This document shows positions 55,046-63,969 of a stretch of DNA of 64,000 nucleotides, piece by piece. A program made the translations under genes and the position numbers. The DNA comes from Flectobacillus roseus. Its GTDB lineage: Bacteria > Bacteroidota > Bacteroidia > Cytophagales > Spirosomataceae. Numbering within the stretch: the first letter of the stretch is position 1; each line of letters starts with the position of its first letter. The stretch lies in assembly GCF_030056665.1 (NCBI RefSeq), contig NZ_JASHIG010000026.1, one strand, 5' to 3'. The notes below the pieces were generated by a model. It did not search any database and was not told where the DNA came from. It saw nothing but the letters and a program-made list of their open reading frames with translations.

Positions 55046-56917
55046 TTGTTACTCAACAAATTAGCTTTTCATGAAAGGCATTTTGTTGGGATAGCGCTGT
55101 ATTGTTTCTTGTTTTTATTTCATTATCTATCCATCGGGCAACTATCTCCAGGAAAATTGACAAGTGCGCACGCCAAATTGGAAGGAATGTCCAATTGTAC
55201 GCAATGTCATACGATTGGAGATAAAGTTGCCAATCAAAAATGCCTGGCTTGTCACAAGGAAATTAATAGCAGAATTTCGAAAAATAAGGGCTTCCATGTG
55301 AGTGCTACGGTGCGTGGTAAAGAATGTATTGTTTGTCACAGCGAACACCACGGAACCAATTTTGATATGGTGCGTTTTGACCAAAAAACATTTAACCATA
55401 ATCTCACGGGATTTGAGTTGAAAGGCGCACACAAAACCAAAATTGTCAACTGTAAAGAATGTCATAAAGCTGAAAATATTTCGGATGCTTCGGTCAAAAA
55501 TCGTCGTGAGACTTTTTTAGGACTCGATACCAAATGTTTGAGCTGTCATGATGATTATCATCAGAAAACACTATCCTCAGAGTGTATTTCTTGCCATGAT
55601 GTTAATACTTTCAAAAAAGCACCAGCCTTTAATCACAATACCGCTGATTTTGCGCTAAAAGGTGCACACAAATCAGTGGATTGCGCATCATGCCACAAAT
55701 CAGAAGTTCGCAATAATCAAAAGTTTGTTCGCTACTCAGGTCTGAGTTTTAACAATTGCAATAGCTGTCATAAAGATGCCCACAAAGGCAGATTTGGCAA
55801 TAATTGTGAAGCCTGTCATACCGACACCGAAGATTCATTTAACAAAATTGTTCCTACAAGAGCATTCAACCATAGCGTAACAGGATATGCTTTGGAGGGA
55901 AAACATCATGAAATTTCTTGTAAAAAATGTCATGATAATTCGAATGGTGCATCAGGTAATTTTCAAGAATTTTCAAAGAAAGAAAACATTACTTGTGCAA
56001 GTTGTCATAAAGATGTTCATGAAGGAAAATTGGGGAATGACTGTAAGTCGTGTCACAATCAGCACTCATTTTTACTCAAAAACAAAACTTTCGTAGGCAA
56101 ATTTGACCATGACAAAACCAACTATCCATTAGTCGGAAAGCATCAAGCGATAGATTGTAAATCATGCCACAAGTCAGACTTGACCGACCCCGTTCAGCAT
56201 AATACCTGCATGAGTTGTCATACCGACAAACATAATGGAGATTTTGCCAACAAGAAAGAAAAGTACCCAGATTGTGCCACCTGCCATAGTGAAAAAGGTT
56301 TTAGTCCATCCAAATTCAATATTGAGATGCACAATAAAGGCGCCTTCAAACTCGAAGGAGCACATTTGGCGCAACCATGTTTTGCTTGTCATTTGCAAAA
56401 CAATCAATGGATTTTTGCCAAAATGAATACCCAATGTAGTAGTTGTCATCAAGATATTCATCAAGGATTTTTAGATAAAAAATATTACGGTGAAAAATCC
56501 TGTGAGGCTTGTCACCAAGTAGAGAGTTGGCAAAAAATAAAATTTGACCATAAAACTACAGGTTACGAACTTAAAGGAGGGCATAGCACTGCGCAGTGTG
56601 CCTCCTGTCATTTTGATAAAAATGTAAATCCTGCCACACAAAAATTCAAAGGACTTAGCAAACAATGCGCTAGTTGTCATGCCAATATTCATGGCAATCA
56701 GTTTGAGCAAAAAGGCATTACCGATTGTGCTAGATGCCACAGTGCAAATGCTTGGGATGACAAGTTATTTAACCATGATAAAACTGCTTTCAAACTAGAT
56801 GGTAAGCATCAGGGAGTCTCCTGTGACAAATGCCACAAACAAACCATTACGGTAAATAATCGTTCAGTTAAATTCTTTAAGATACAAAAGTACCAATGCG
56901 TAGGTTGTCATTTATAA
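55046..56917 (+). CDS. 23-haem multihaem c-type cytochrome
   Basis: 623 residues; the first possible start is the TTG at 55046, giving a signal-anchor (HFVGIALYCFLFLFHYLSIGQ). By hand I count 23 CxxCH haem-binding motifs from CTQCH near residue 51 to CVGCH at the C-terminus. Seven copies of an F-[ND]-H...[FY]-x-L-x-G-x-H...CxxCH pattern supply extra histidines for the second axial ligand. Likely periplasmic or outer-membrane linked. Its end overlaps the next cytochrome gene by 22 bases, so the pair is translationally coupled. Each haem is attached by the CcsBA machinery. The redox partners are inferred from the operon. Confidence 0.93.
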   Translation: MLLNKLAFHERHFVGIALYCFLFLFHYLSIGQLSPGKLTSAHAKLEGMSNCTQCHTIGDKVANQKCLACHKEINSRISKNKGFHVSATVRGKECIVCHSEHHGTNFDMVRFDQKTFNHNLTGFELKGAHKTKIVNCKECHKAENISDASVKNRRETFLGLDTKCLSCHDDYHQKTLSSECISCHDVNTFKKAPAFNHNTADFALKGAHKSVDCASCHKSEVRNNQKFVRYSGLSFNNCNSCHKDAHKGRFGNNCEACHTDTEDSFNKIVPTRAFNHSVTGYALEGKHHEISCKKCHDNSNGASGNFQEFSKKENITCASCHKDVHEGKLGNDCKSCHNQHSFLLKNKTFVGKFDHDKTNYPLVGKHQAIDCKSCHKSDLTDPVQHNTCMSCHTDKHNGDFANKKEKYPDCATCHSEKGFSPSKFNIEMHNKGAFKLEGAHLAQPCFACHLQNNQWIFAKMNTQCSSCHQDIHQGFLDKKYYGEKSCEACHQVESWQKIKFDHKTTGYELKGGHSTAQCASCHFDKNVNPATQKFKGLSKQCASCHANIHGNQFEQKGITDCARCHSANAWDDKLFNHDKTAFKLDGKHQGVSCDKCHKQTITVNNRSVKFFKIQKYQCVGCHL

Positions 56918-59900
56918 TTCTGTTATTGATGTTCGGAAGGCTTGCGGTACTTGCGCAATCGCCTCATGGAAAGAACTTTACGATGGATTGTGCCAAATGT
57001 CATAATTCAGGCGGATGGAAATTTGATGCTAAAAAAAGCAAATTCAACCATAGCGCCACAGGCTTTGCCTTGACGGGGCAGCATCAAGCCATCAACTGCA
57101 AGGCTTGTCATACGACCTTGACTTTCAAAAAGGCTACTTCAAATTGTGCATCTTGCCACACCGACCGCCACAACCAAACGGTGGGAAATAACTGTGCTCG
57201 CTGTCACAGCACTCAGTCTTGGCTGGTGAGCAACATCACTAAATTGCACGAACAAACGTCTTTTCCACTCACAGGAGTTCATGCTACGATTGATTGTAAA
57301 AAATGTCATACTTCAGAAACTAGTCTTCAATTCAAACCAACAGGTTTAGCTTGTGTCGATTGCCATAGAAAAGATTTTAGACAAACCTCCAACCCCAATC
57401 ATACTAAGCTCAATTTATCGACTGAGTGTAATATGTGTCATAATACCATGACAAGTTGGAAAAATGCCCTTTTCCCAGATCATAATAGTATTTATCCTCT
57501 GACTGGCGCACATGCTGCCATTGCCAAAGATTGCCAGAAATGTCATATTGGAGGAAATTTCAACAATACACCTAAAGATTGTGCGGGATGTCATAAAGCT
57601 GATTTTGCTAAAACGAGTAATCCCAATCACACCAAACTTAATTTTTCCAATGATTGTGCGTCGTGTCATACGACCAAACCCACTTGGAAACCAGCTAGTT
57701 TTGTAACGCATAATACGATTTTTGCACTAACAGGAGCGCATGCTAGCATTGCCAATAATTGTTATGATTGTCATAAGGGAGGAAATTTCAACAATACGCC
57801 CAATGATTGTAATGGCTGTCATGCCGCAGATTTCAAGAAAACGAGTAATCCCAACCATCAAACATTAGGTTTCTCTACAGATTGTGCTAGTTGTCATACC
57901 ACTAACCCTAGTTGGTTGCCAGCTCGTTTTGTTCAGCATGATAACTTTTATCCTTTGACGGGTGGACATAAAAATATACGCTGTAACGAGTGTCATAAAA
58001 ATGCCGTTTACACTAACACACCAAAAGATTGTAATAGCTGTCATAATACCAACTACAATTCGTCTGTCAACCCAAACCATAAAACCATGAACTTGTCTAC
58101 AGACTGTGCTTCATGTCATACCACTGCGGTAGGTTGGCGACCAACCAATTTTAATCATAGTACTTATTATCCATTAACAGGGGCACATGCCAATATCCAA
58201 AGCAATTGTGTGGCATGTCATAAAGGTGATGTAAAAAACACCCCAAAAGATTGTAATGGATGCCATAATACTAATTATAAATTCACTAGTAACCCGAACC
58301 ATAATACCCTCAATTTATCCACAGATTGTGCATCCTGTCATACGACAAAAAGTGGTTGGAAACCAACGAGTTTCAACCACAGTACTTTTTATCCATTGAC
58401 AGGAGCGCACGCTGCTATTGCCAACAATTGTACCTCTTGCCATAAAGGTGATGTGAAAAATACTCCAAAAGATTGTAATGGTTGCCATAATACCAATTAC
58501 AATTCGACCACAAGTCCCAATCACAAAACTTCTGGTTTTAGTACCGATTGTGCAAGCTGTCATACCACCAATGCAGGCTGGACTCCTGCTAGTTTTAAAG
58601 CACATGATGCTTTTTATCCACTTACTGGTGCTCACGCTACCATTAGTTGTAAGGATTGTCATAAAAATGGAAATTATACCAATACCCCAAAAGATTGCAA
58701 CAGCTGTCATAATGCTAAGTATGTAGCGGCCGTGAACCCTAATCACGTGGGTATGAACTTGTCGAAAGACTGTGCTTCGTGTCATACAACCAAACCGGGG
58801 TGGAGACCAAGTTCATTCAACCACAATACGATTTATCCATTAACTGGAGCTCACTCAACTATTGCCAATAATTGTACAGCTTGTCATAAAGGCGATGTAA
58901 AAAACACACCCAAAGATTGTAATGGTTGTCACAGCATCAATTATCAAAATGCAGTAAACCCCAACCATACTACGCTCAATCTTTCAAGAGATTGCTCAAG
59001 TTGTCATACCACTAATGCTGGTTGGAGACCAACCAATTTTAACCATAGTATGTTTTATCCATTAACAGGAGCGCACTCAACTATTGCCAATAATTGTACA
59101 GCTTGTCATAAAGGCGATGTAAAAAATACCCCGAAAGATTGTAACGGTTGTCACAGTACAAATTATCAAAATGCAGTAAACCCCAACCATACTACCCTCA
59201 ATCTATCAAGAGATTGTGCAAGTTGTCATACCACCAAAGCTGGCTGGGGACCAACCAATTTTAACCATAGTACGATTTATCCATTAACAGGAGCCCACTC
59301 GGCTATTGCCAATAATTGTACAGCTTGTCATAAAGGCGATGTAAAAAACACCCCGAAAGATTGTAATGGTTGTCATAGTGCCAATTACCAAACTTCAGCG
59401 AATCCGAATCATACAATCCTCAATCTGTCAAGAGATTGTGCAAGTTGTCACACCACTAATGCTGGTTGGAGACCAACGAGTTTTAACCATGCGGTGTATT
59501 ATCCATTAACAGGAGCACATGCTGGTATTGCCAATAATTGTACGGCTTGTCATAAAGGCGATGTAAAAAATACCCCGAAAGACTGTAATGGTTGTCATAG
59601 CGCTAACTACCAAACGTCGGCAAATCCTAACCATACAATGCTCAATCTGTCAAGAGATTGTGCCTCTTGTCACACCACTAATACAGGTTGGAGACCGACG
59701 AGTTTTAACCATGCGGTATATTATCCATTAACAGGGGCACATGCTGGTGTTGCCAATAACTGCACGGCTTGTCATAAAGGCGATGTAAAGAATACACCAA
59801 AAGATTGTAATGCTTGCCATAATGCTGCGTATAATAACGCCGCAAACCCCAACCACAAAGCGGCTGGTATATCCACAGATTGTGCAAGTTGTCATAGTAC

Positions 59901-60582
59901 CAATCCGGGGTGGCGACCAAGTACTTTCAATCATAGTGTTTATTATCCACTGACGGGAGCGCATGCCAATATCGCCTCCAATTGTGCCTCTTGTCATCCA
60001 AATGGTCGATTCAAGAATACCCCTACTGACTGTAACTCATGTCATAGTGGTGCGTACAACTCGGCGGCTAGCCCTAATCACGCGGCCATCAACCTTTCTA
60101 GAGATTGTGCTTCGTGTCATAGCACCAATCCTAGTTGGCGACCAAGTACTTTTAACCATAATTCAAAATATCCATTAGTGGGTGCTCATGCCGCCTTGGC
60201 GTCTAACTGTACTGCTTGCCATGCTGGAGGAAATTACAGTCATAATGGCTGTTATAGTTGCCATGCTTCCGCTTATAACCGAGCAACACCAAGTCATACG
60301 GCCTCACAATTTCCAACAACTTGTACTGATTGTCATAGTCAGAATGCTTGGAAACCAGCCAATTGGAACCATGATGCGTCTTATTTCCCAATTTACAGTG
60401 GCAAGCACAAAGGCAAGTGGAATACCTGTACCGACTGTCATACCTCTCCTAATAATTATAGTATTTTCAACTGTTTGAACTGTCACAAAAAGACAGATAC
60501 AGACAAAGACCACCGACAAATTAGAGGCTATAGCTATGATAACAACTCATGTTACGCATGCCATCCGAGAGGTAGTAGTTAG
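56896..60582 (+). CDS. Giant 49-haem repeat c-type cytochrome
   Basis: 1228 residues with signal peptide MRRLSFIILLLMFGRLAVLAQ. By hand count it has 49 CxxCH motifs. Residues about 213-1104 consist of about twelve units of 74 (73-76) residues, each with three CxxCH motifs and three further conserved histidines (in NPNH, FNH and GAH). The N-terminal 210 residues share the FNH...GFALTGQH...CKACH pattern of the 23-haem protein, and the C-terminal 120 residues are a non-repeat CxxCH region ending CYACHPRGSS. Such a molecule could be a long haem wire or an electron store. A beta-barrel gene follows at once. Length and haem number are far above common cytochromes. Confidence 0.93.
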   Translation: MRRLSFIILLLMFGRLAVLAQSPHGKNFTMDCAKCHNSGGWKFDAKKSKFNHSATGFALTGQHQAINCKACHTTLTFKKATSNCASCHTDRHNQTVGNNCARCHSTQSWLVSNITKLHEQTSFPLTGVHATIDCKKCHTSETSLQFKPTGLACVDCHRKDFRQTSNPNHTKLNLSTECNMCHNTMTSWKNALFPDHNSIYPLTGAHAAIAKDCQKCHIGGNFNNTPKDCAGCHKADFAKTSNPNHTKLNFSNDCASCHTTKPTWKPASFVTHNTIFALTGAHASIANNCYDCHKGGNFNNTPNDCNGCHAADFKKTSNPNHQTLGFSTDCASCHTTNPSWLPARFVQHDNFYPLTGGHKNIRCNECHKNAVYTNTPKDCNSCHNTNYNSSVNPNHKTMNLSTDCASCHTTAVGWRPTNFNHSTYYPLTGAHANIQSNCVACHKGDVKNTPKDCNGCHNTNYKFTSNPNHNTLNLSTDCASCHTTKSGWKPTSFNHSTFYPLTGAHAAIANNCTSCHKGDVKNTPKDCNGCHNTNYNSTTSPNHKTSGFSTDCASCHTTNAGWTPASFKAHDAFYPLTGAHATISCKDCHKNGNYTNTPKDCNSCHNAKYVAAVNPNHVGMNLSKDCASCHTTKPGWRPSSFNHNTIYPLTGAHSTIANNCTACHKGDVKNTPKDCNGCHSINYQNAVNPNHTTLNLSRDCSSCHTTNAGWRPTNFNHSMFYPLTGAHSTIANNCTACHKGDVKNTPKDCNGCHSTNYQNAVNPNHTTLNLSRDCASCHTTKAGWGPTNFNHSTIYPLTGAHSAIANNCTACHKGDVKNTPKDCNGCHSANYQTSANPNHTILNLSRDCASCHTTNAGWRPTSFNHAVYYPLTGAHAGIANNCTACHKGDVKNTPKDCNGCHSANYQTSANPNHTMLNLSRDCASCHTTNTGWRPTSFNHAVYYPLTGAHAGVANNCTACHKGDVKNTPKDCNACHNAAYNNAANPNHKAAGISTDCASCHSTNPGWRPSTFNHSVYYPLTGAHANIASNCASCHPNGRFKNTPTDCNSCHSGAYNSAASPNHAAINLSRDCASCHSTNPSWRPSTFNHNSKYPLVGAHAALASNCTACHAGGNYSHNGCYSCHASAYNRATPSHTASQFPTTCTDCHSQNAWKPANWNHDASYFPIYSGKHKGKWNTCTDCHTSPNNYSIFNCLNCHKKTDTDKDHRQIRGYSYDNNSCYACHPRGSS
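57532..60207 (+). repeat. Tandem repeat of about twelve 222-bp units inside the 49-haem gene
   Basis: The first CxxCH codon of successive units falls at 57532, 57760, 57982, 58207, 58429, 58648, 58873, 59095, 59317, 59539, 59761, 59983 and 60208. Spacing is exactly 222 bp for most of them, and units from 58873 to 59761 are nearly identical at DNA level. The register stays in frame (74 codons). Confidence 0.9.
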
Positions 60583-60586
60583 GAAA

Positions 60587-62188
60587 GTGTTCAAGCTTTT
60601 ATGTTATCTCTTTATTGTGATTTTGTCATTCTTTGAATCAAAAGCACAAACCACATACAATGAGGGAGTTGTCACATATTTCAACTCTGAAAATATTTAT
60701 GTTCGCTTTGATCACGCACAGTCATTGCGGGTAAATGACACGCTCGAAATTTTTACTCAAAATCAATGGGTAAAGGAATTGTTGGTAAAAGCGATTTCCT
60801 CCAAATCTTGTGTAACACAAAGTATCCTTGGAAATACCATCGCATTAAATACTCCTGTACGATATGCCCTAAAAGTGAGTCCAAAACCTGCAGAACTAAA
60901 AACTGAAAAAAGCCAAACCTCAGTACAGGTAGACTCATCAACTAGCAAACCTGTGCCTGCTGTTGCGGTTCGGAAACAAACTTTCGATGGACGATTTTAC
61001 GTTTCGTCGTATGGAAATATTGGGTCAGGAGAAAGTAATTTCAACCAAGTAAGAACGACCTTAAGTTTCGACATCAATAATATTGAGGGAGGCAAGTTTT
61101 CTTTCCAAAATTATATTACCTATCGACCAAGGTTTGGACCAAGTGCCAGTTCGGGAACATTCGCCGATGATTTTAAGGTCTATGCACTTGCATTGAATTA
61201 TGAATTGAATGCCAAAACCAACCTGACGCTCGGTCGAAAAATTAGTAATTATATTTCTAATATGGGCGCTGTTGACGGATTACAAATAGAGCATAAATAC
61301 AAAAAAATGGTATTTGGTGGCTTTGCTGGTTTTGCTCCTGATTTTTTTGATTATAGTTTCAACCCATCCTTGTTACAATATGGCGCTTTTGTAGCACATG
61401 ATTATCAAGGTGATAACGGACAAGTTCAAACGAGTTTTGCCATAGCCGAACAACGCAATGCCTCCAAGGTAGATAGGCGCTTTTTGTACTTACAACACAA
61501 TAATACGATTGTGAAGAACATGAGTCTGTTTTACTCTTTGGAACTAGATTTATATCAAAATGTCAATAATGTACAAACTAATGATGTTCAACTGACCAGT
61601 ACATACGTCTCGCTGAGATACCGACCTTTCAAGCGTTTTAATTTTACGGCATCTTATGACAATCGTCGAAATGTGATTTATTACGAAACATACAGAACGT
61701 TTATCGACCAACTCATCAATCAAGAAACTCGACAAGGGTACCGTTTGCAGTTCAATCATAATATGTCGAATTATCTGAGTTGGAATTTTTCAGGATTTTA
61801 TCGCTTTGAATCCAGCAGACCTGAGCCTACTAAAAACTATGTGATTGGGCTCAATATGGCGCAATTGCTTGGCAATCGCTCTAACCTGAATTTTAATTAT
61901 AACATGATGAATACCTATTATTTTGATGGTAATATTTTAACTGCTAGATTGAACCAAGATATTCTTAAAAGTAAAATATCGCTTGAGTTTGAATACCGCA
62001 AAGTAGATTATACCTTCTTTAGTGATTTTCAACCAAGTCTTCAACAAAATATCTTTGGTTTTTCTACTAGTTATTACACACAAAAGCGCACCTCGATTAT
62101 GTTATCATACGAGGGTACTTTTGAACCAGATAAAAAGTATCATCGCTATTTTGTTACCTTTTCACAAAGATTTAGAAATAAGAAATAA
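60587..62188 (+). CDS. Outer-membrane beta-barrel protein of the cytochrome operon
   Basis: 533 residues from the GTG at 60587, 4 bases after the cytochrome stop. I prefer it to the ATG at 60536 because it opens a normal signal peptide (VFKLLCYLFIVILSFFESKAQ). After a short N-terminal domain (VTYFNSENIYVRFDHAQSLRVND) and a Ser/Pro/Lys-rich linker, residues about 145-533 are a long series of amphipathic beta strands ending TFSQRFRNKK. The position and barrel size suggest the porin sleeve of a porin-cytochrome conduit, but no MtrB/PioB motif is seen and similarity would need a structure search. Confidence 0.75.
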   Translation: MFKLLCYLFIVILSFFESKAQTTYNEGVVTYFNSENIYVRFDHAQSLRVNDTLEIFTQNQWVKELLVKAISSKSCVTQSILGNTIALNTPVRYALKVSPKPAELKTEKSQTSVQVDSSTSKPVPAVAVRKQTFDGRFYVSSYGNIGSGESNFNQVRTTLSFDINNIEGGKFSFQNYITYRPRFGPSASSGTFADDFKVYALALNYELNAKTNLTLGRKISNYISNMGAVDGLQIEHKYKKMVFGGFAGFAPDFFDYSFNPSLLQYGAFVAHDYQGDNGQVQTSFAIAEQRNASKVDRRFLYLQHNNTIVKNMSLFYSLELDLYQNVNNVQTNDVQLTSTYVSLRYRPFKRFNFTASYDNRRNVIYYETYRTFIDQLINQETRQGYRLQFNHNMSNYLSWNFSGFYRFESSRPEPTKNYVIGLNMAQLLGNRSNLNFNYNMMNTYYFDGNILTARLNQDILKSKISLEFEYRKVDYTFFSDFQPSLQQNIFGFSTSYYTQKRTSIMLSYEGTFEPDKKYHRYFVTFSQRFRNKK

Positions 62189-62198
62189 ACGAATAAAT

Positions 62199-62975
62199 AT
62201 GAAATACGCTAACACTACCCTTATCATTTGTGTACTTGCACTTACAGTAGCCTGTAAATCAAAGCCCAAAGTAGTTGAGGAAGATACCACCAAACCCGTT
62301 CCTGCACAGACCATTGATAGTTCGAGCGCCTTAGCTCCAACTTCTGGCAATAATAGCGCTACCGATAATCAAATGCATGAAGTGGTGGCTATCGAAATAC
62401 TTCAAGCTCAACGCTATACCTATATGAAGGTAAAGGAAAAAAATAATGAGTTTTGGATCGCTACAGTCAAATTTGAACCTAAAGTAGGCAATACCTATCT
62501 GTACCAAGGAGGGCTACTCAAAACCGATTTCGAAAGTCAAGAGCATCATAGAACTTTCGACAAAATTGTATTAGTATCCAATATCATCGATGCAGCCGCA
62601 CACCCAGGTGGTGCGATGGGCAGCGAAATGCCACATAATCATCCACCAATTGAAGCAGAGGCAAATACAAAGGTTGCTCCAGTAAAAGATGCAATTCGTT
62701 TGCAAGATTTATTAGGAAATAGTCAAAAATACAACGGAAAGACTGTTTTGGTACAAGGTAAAGTGGTAAAGGTTAACTACGGAATCATGAATCTCAATTG
62801 GGTACATATTCAAGATGGCACAAGTATCAAAGGACAAAAATGTGATATTACCATTACTACCACCGAAAATATTCCGATGGGTGCGACTATTGCCATGAAA
62901 GGAAAAGTGGTATTGAATAAAGATTTTGGCGCAGGTTACAAATACGATATTATTTTGGAAAACGGAAGTTTGTAA
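62199..62975 (+). CDS. Lipoprotein with OB-fold-like C-terminal domain
   Basis: 258 residues from ATG 62199, chosen because it gives a lipobox (LTVAC, Cys19) and lies 10 bases after the barrel gene; a longer in-frame start at 62022 lies inside the barrel gene. After a disordered Pro/Thr/Ser-rich linker there are two beta-rich parts: HEVVAIEILQAQRYTYMKVK...FWIATVKFEPK and YNGKTVLVQGKVVKVNYGIMNLNWVHIQDG...MKGKVVLNKDFGAGYKYDIILE, the latter like a bacterial OB-fold. Probably an accessory part of the cytochrome complex. Confidence 0.7.
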   Translation: MKYANTTLIICVLALTVACKSKPKVVEEDTTKPVPAQTIDSSSALAPTSGNNSATDNQMHEVVAIEILQAQRYTYMKVKEKNNEFWIATVKFEPKVGNTYLYQGGLLKTDFESQEHHRTFDKIVLVSNIIDAAAHPGGAMGSEMPHNHPPIEAEANTKVAPVKDAIRLQDLLGNSQKYNGKTVLVQGKVVKVNYGIMNLNWVHIQDGTSIKGQKCDITITTTENIPMGATIAMKGKVVLNKDFGAGYKYDIILENGSL

Positions 62976-63075
62976 TTTTTTCAAATTTTACCCAACCATT
63001 ACAATTCAAGTTTCATCTTATAGTTGATTAGCAATCATCATGTTGTACTGATACGATACCTAACCACTCTATAAG

Positions 63076-63333
63076 ATGCAACCACTTGAAATTAATGAAG
63101 CGCAAATAATGCGGGCTTTTGAAAACTATTTAAACTTGGTAAAACATCAAGAAATTAGTCGTCATGGAAAAGGATGTAGTCTTGATGAATTACAGAAGCT
63201 GGAAGCCATCTCCACCAGAATCATAGAGATGATTGCAGAAAAGTTATTCGAAAATATTGTAGGTCAAACACACCATGAAAAACAAAGACTCATGATTCAA
63301 AATCTGCAAAGGTTATATCGTTTGATTGCATGA
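63076..63333 (+). CDS. Small helical cytoplasmic protein, unrecognised
   Basis: 85 residues, predicted entirely helical, no signal peptide (MQPLEINEAQIMRAFENYLNLVKHQEISRHGKGCSLDELQKLEAI...). No family recognised. It follows the cytochrome operon by 100 bases and may or may not be part of it. Confidence 0.5.
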   Translation: MQPLEINEAQIMRAFENYLNLVKHQEISRHGKGCSLDELQKLEAISTRIIEMIAEKLFENIVGQTHHEKQRLMIQNLQRLYRLIA

Positions 63334-63468
63334 ACATGAGGTAAGTCTAGTAGTGGTAGATACAAAGGAATTTGATTCTTTTGCAAAAATCAAATTTGAT
63401 AAATTGCTCATTATCTCAATTTCCACAATACGATATAATTTGTGCTCATCTTATCTGGTATACAAACC

Positions 63469-63969
63469 CTATTCTTCCGCGAACTTTGTTTTGGCTAGAT
63501 AAGCTTTCTGGCTTATTTCCATAATTAATTCGTCCAGCTCATGTGCGGAAGTGATAATGTGCTCAAAAAACATTTGCTTTTCAGGTTCTGACATTTTTTT
63601 ATTGTGTTCAAACATCTGAATAATTCCCATAATACGCGCTAAAGGCGCTCGTACCAAATGCGACTGAATCCATGCTATTTCGCTTAAATTCTTGTTTTGT
63701 ATTTCTATTGACTCGATATATTTGATTTTCTCAGTAATATCATTGGCAAGTACAACACGAGCTTTTCGACCTTTGTACATAATAGGGTTTGCTAGGATTT
63801 CTACTAAGATAATTTCACCATTCTTTTTTAAATGTTTATATACTCCTATTGCAAAATACGGATTTCCGACACGTGTTTCTTTTAGGCTTCCCTTTTGTGG
63901 CATAAGTAATTGACTATCAGTTGTTTTGACAAAAAAAGTAATCCCCGAATATGCACACATTTGGCGCAT
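63469..63969 (-). pseudogene. 5'-truncated PAS/histidine-kinase-like gene
   Basis: The frame from 63969 encodes 166 residues. They begin in the middle of a PAS domain (LKETRVGNPYFAIGVYKHLKKNGEIILVEI...ARVVLANDITEK) and continue with a coiled coil and an H-box-like segment IQSHLVRAPLARIMGIIQMF, then stop without an HATPase domain. An in-frame stop lies about 20 bases upstream of the ATG, so the first half of the PAS domain is missing. Either a degraded gene or a frameshift in the upstream part beyond the window edge. Confidence 0.55.

Noticed and set aside
57532..60207. Tandem array as a CRISPR
   Set aside because: Units are 222 bp and coding throughout, with no short repeat and unique spacer structure and no cas genes in the window.
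57415..60519. Several minus-strand and out-of-frame reading frames across the 49-haem gene
   Set aside because: They arise from the repeated codons of the cytochrome array, change with the repeat and show no signal, motif or start context.
62022..62198. Long N-terminal extension of the last lipoprotein
   Set aside because: It would overlap the beta-barrel gene by 167 bases and hide the lipobox; the ATG at 62199 gives a normal lipoprotein signal.
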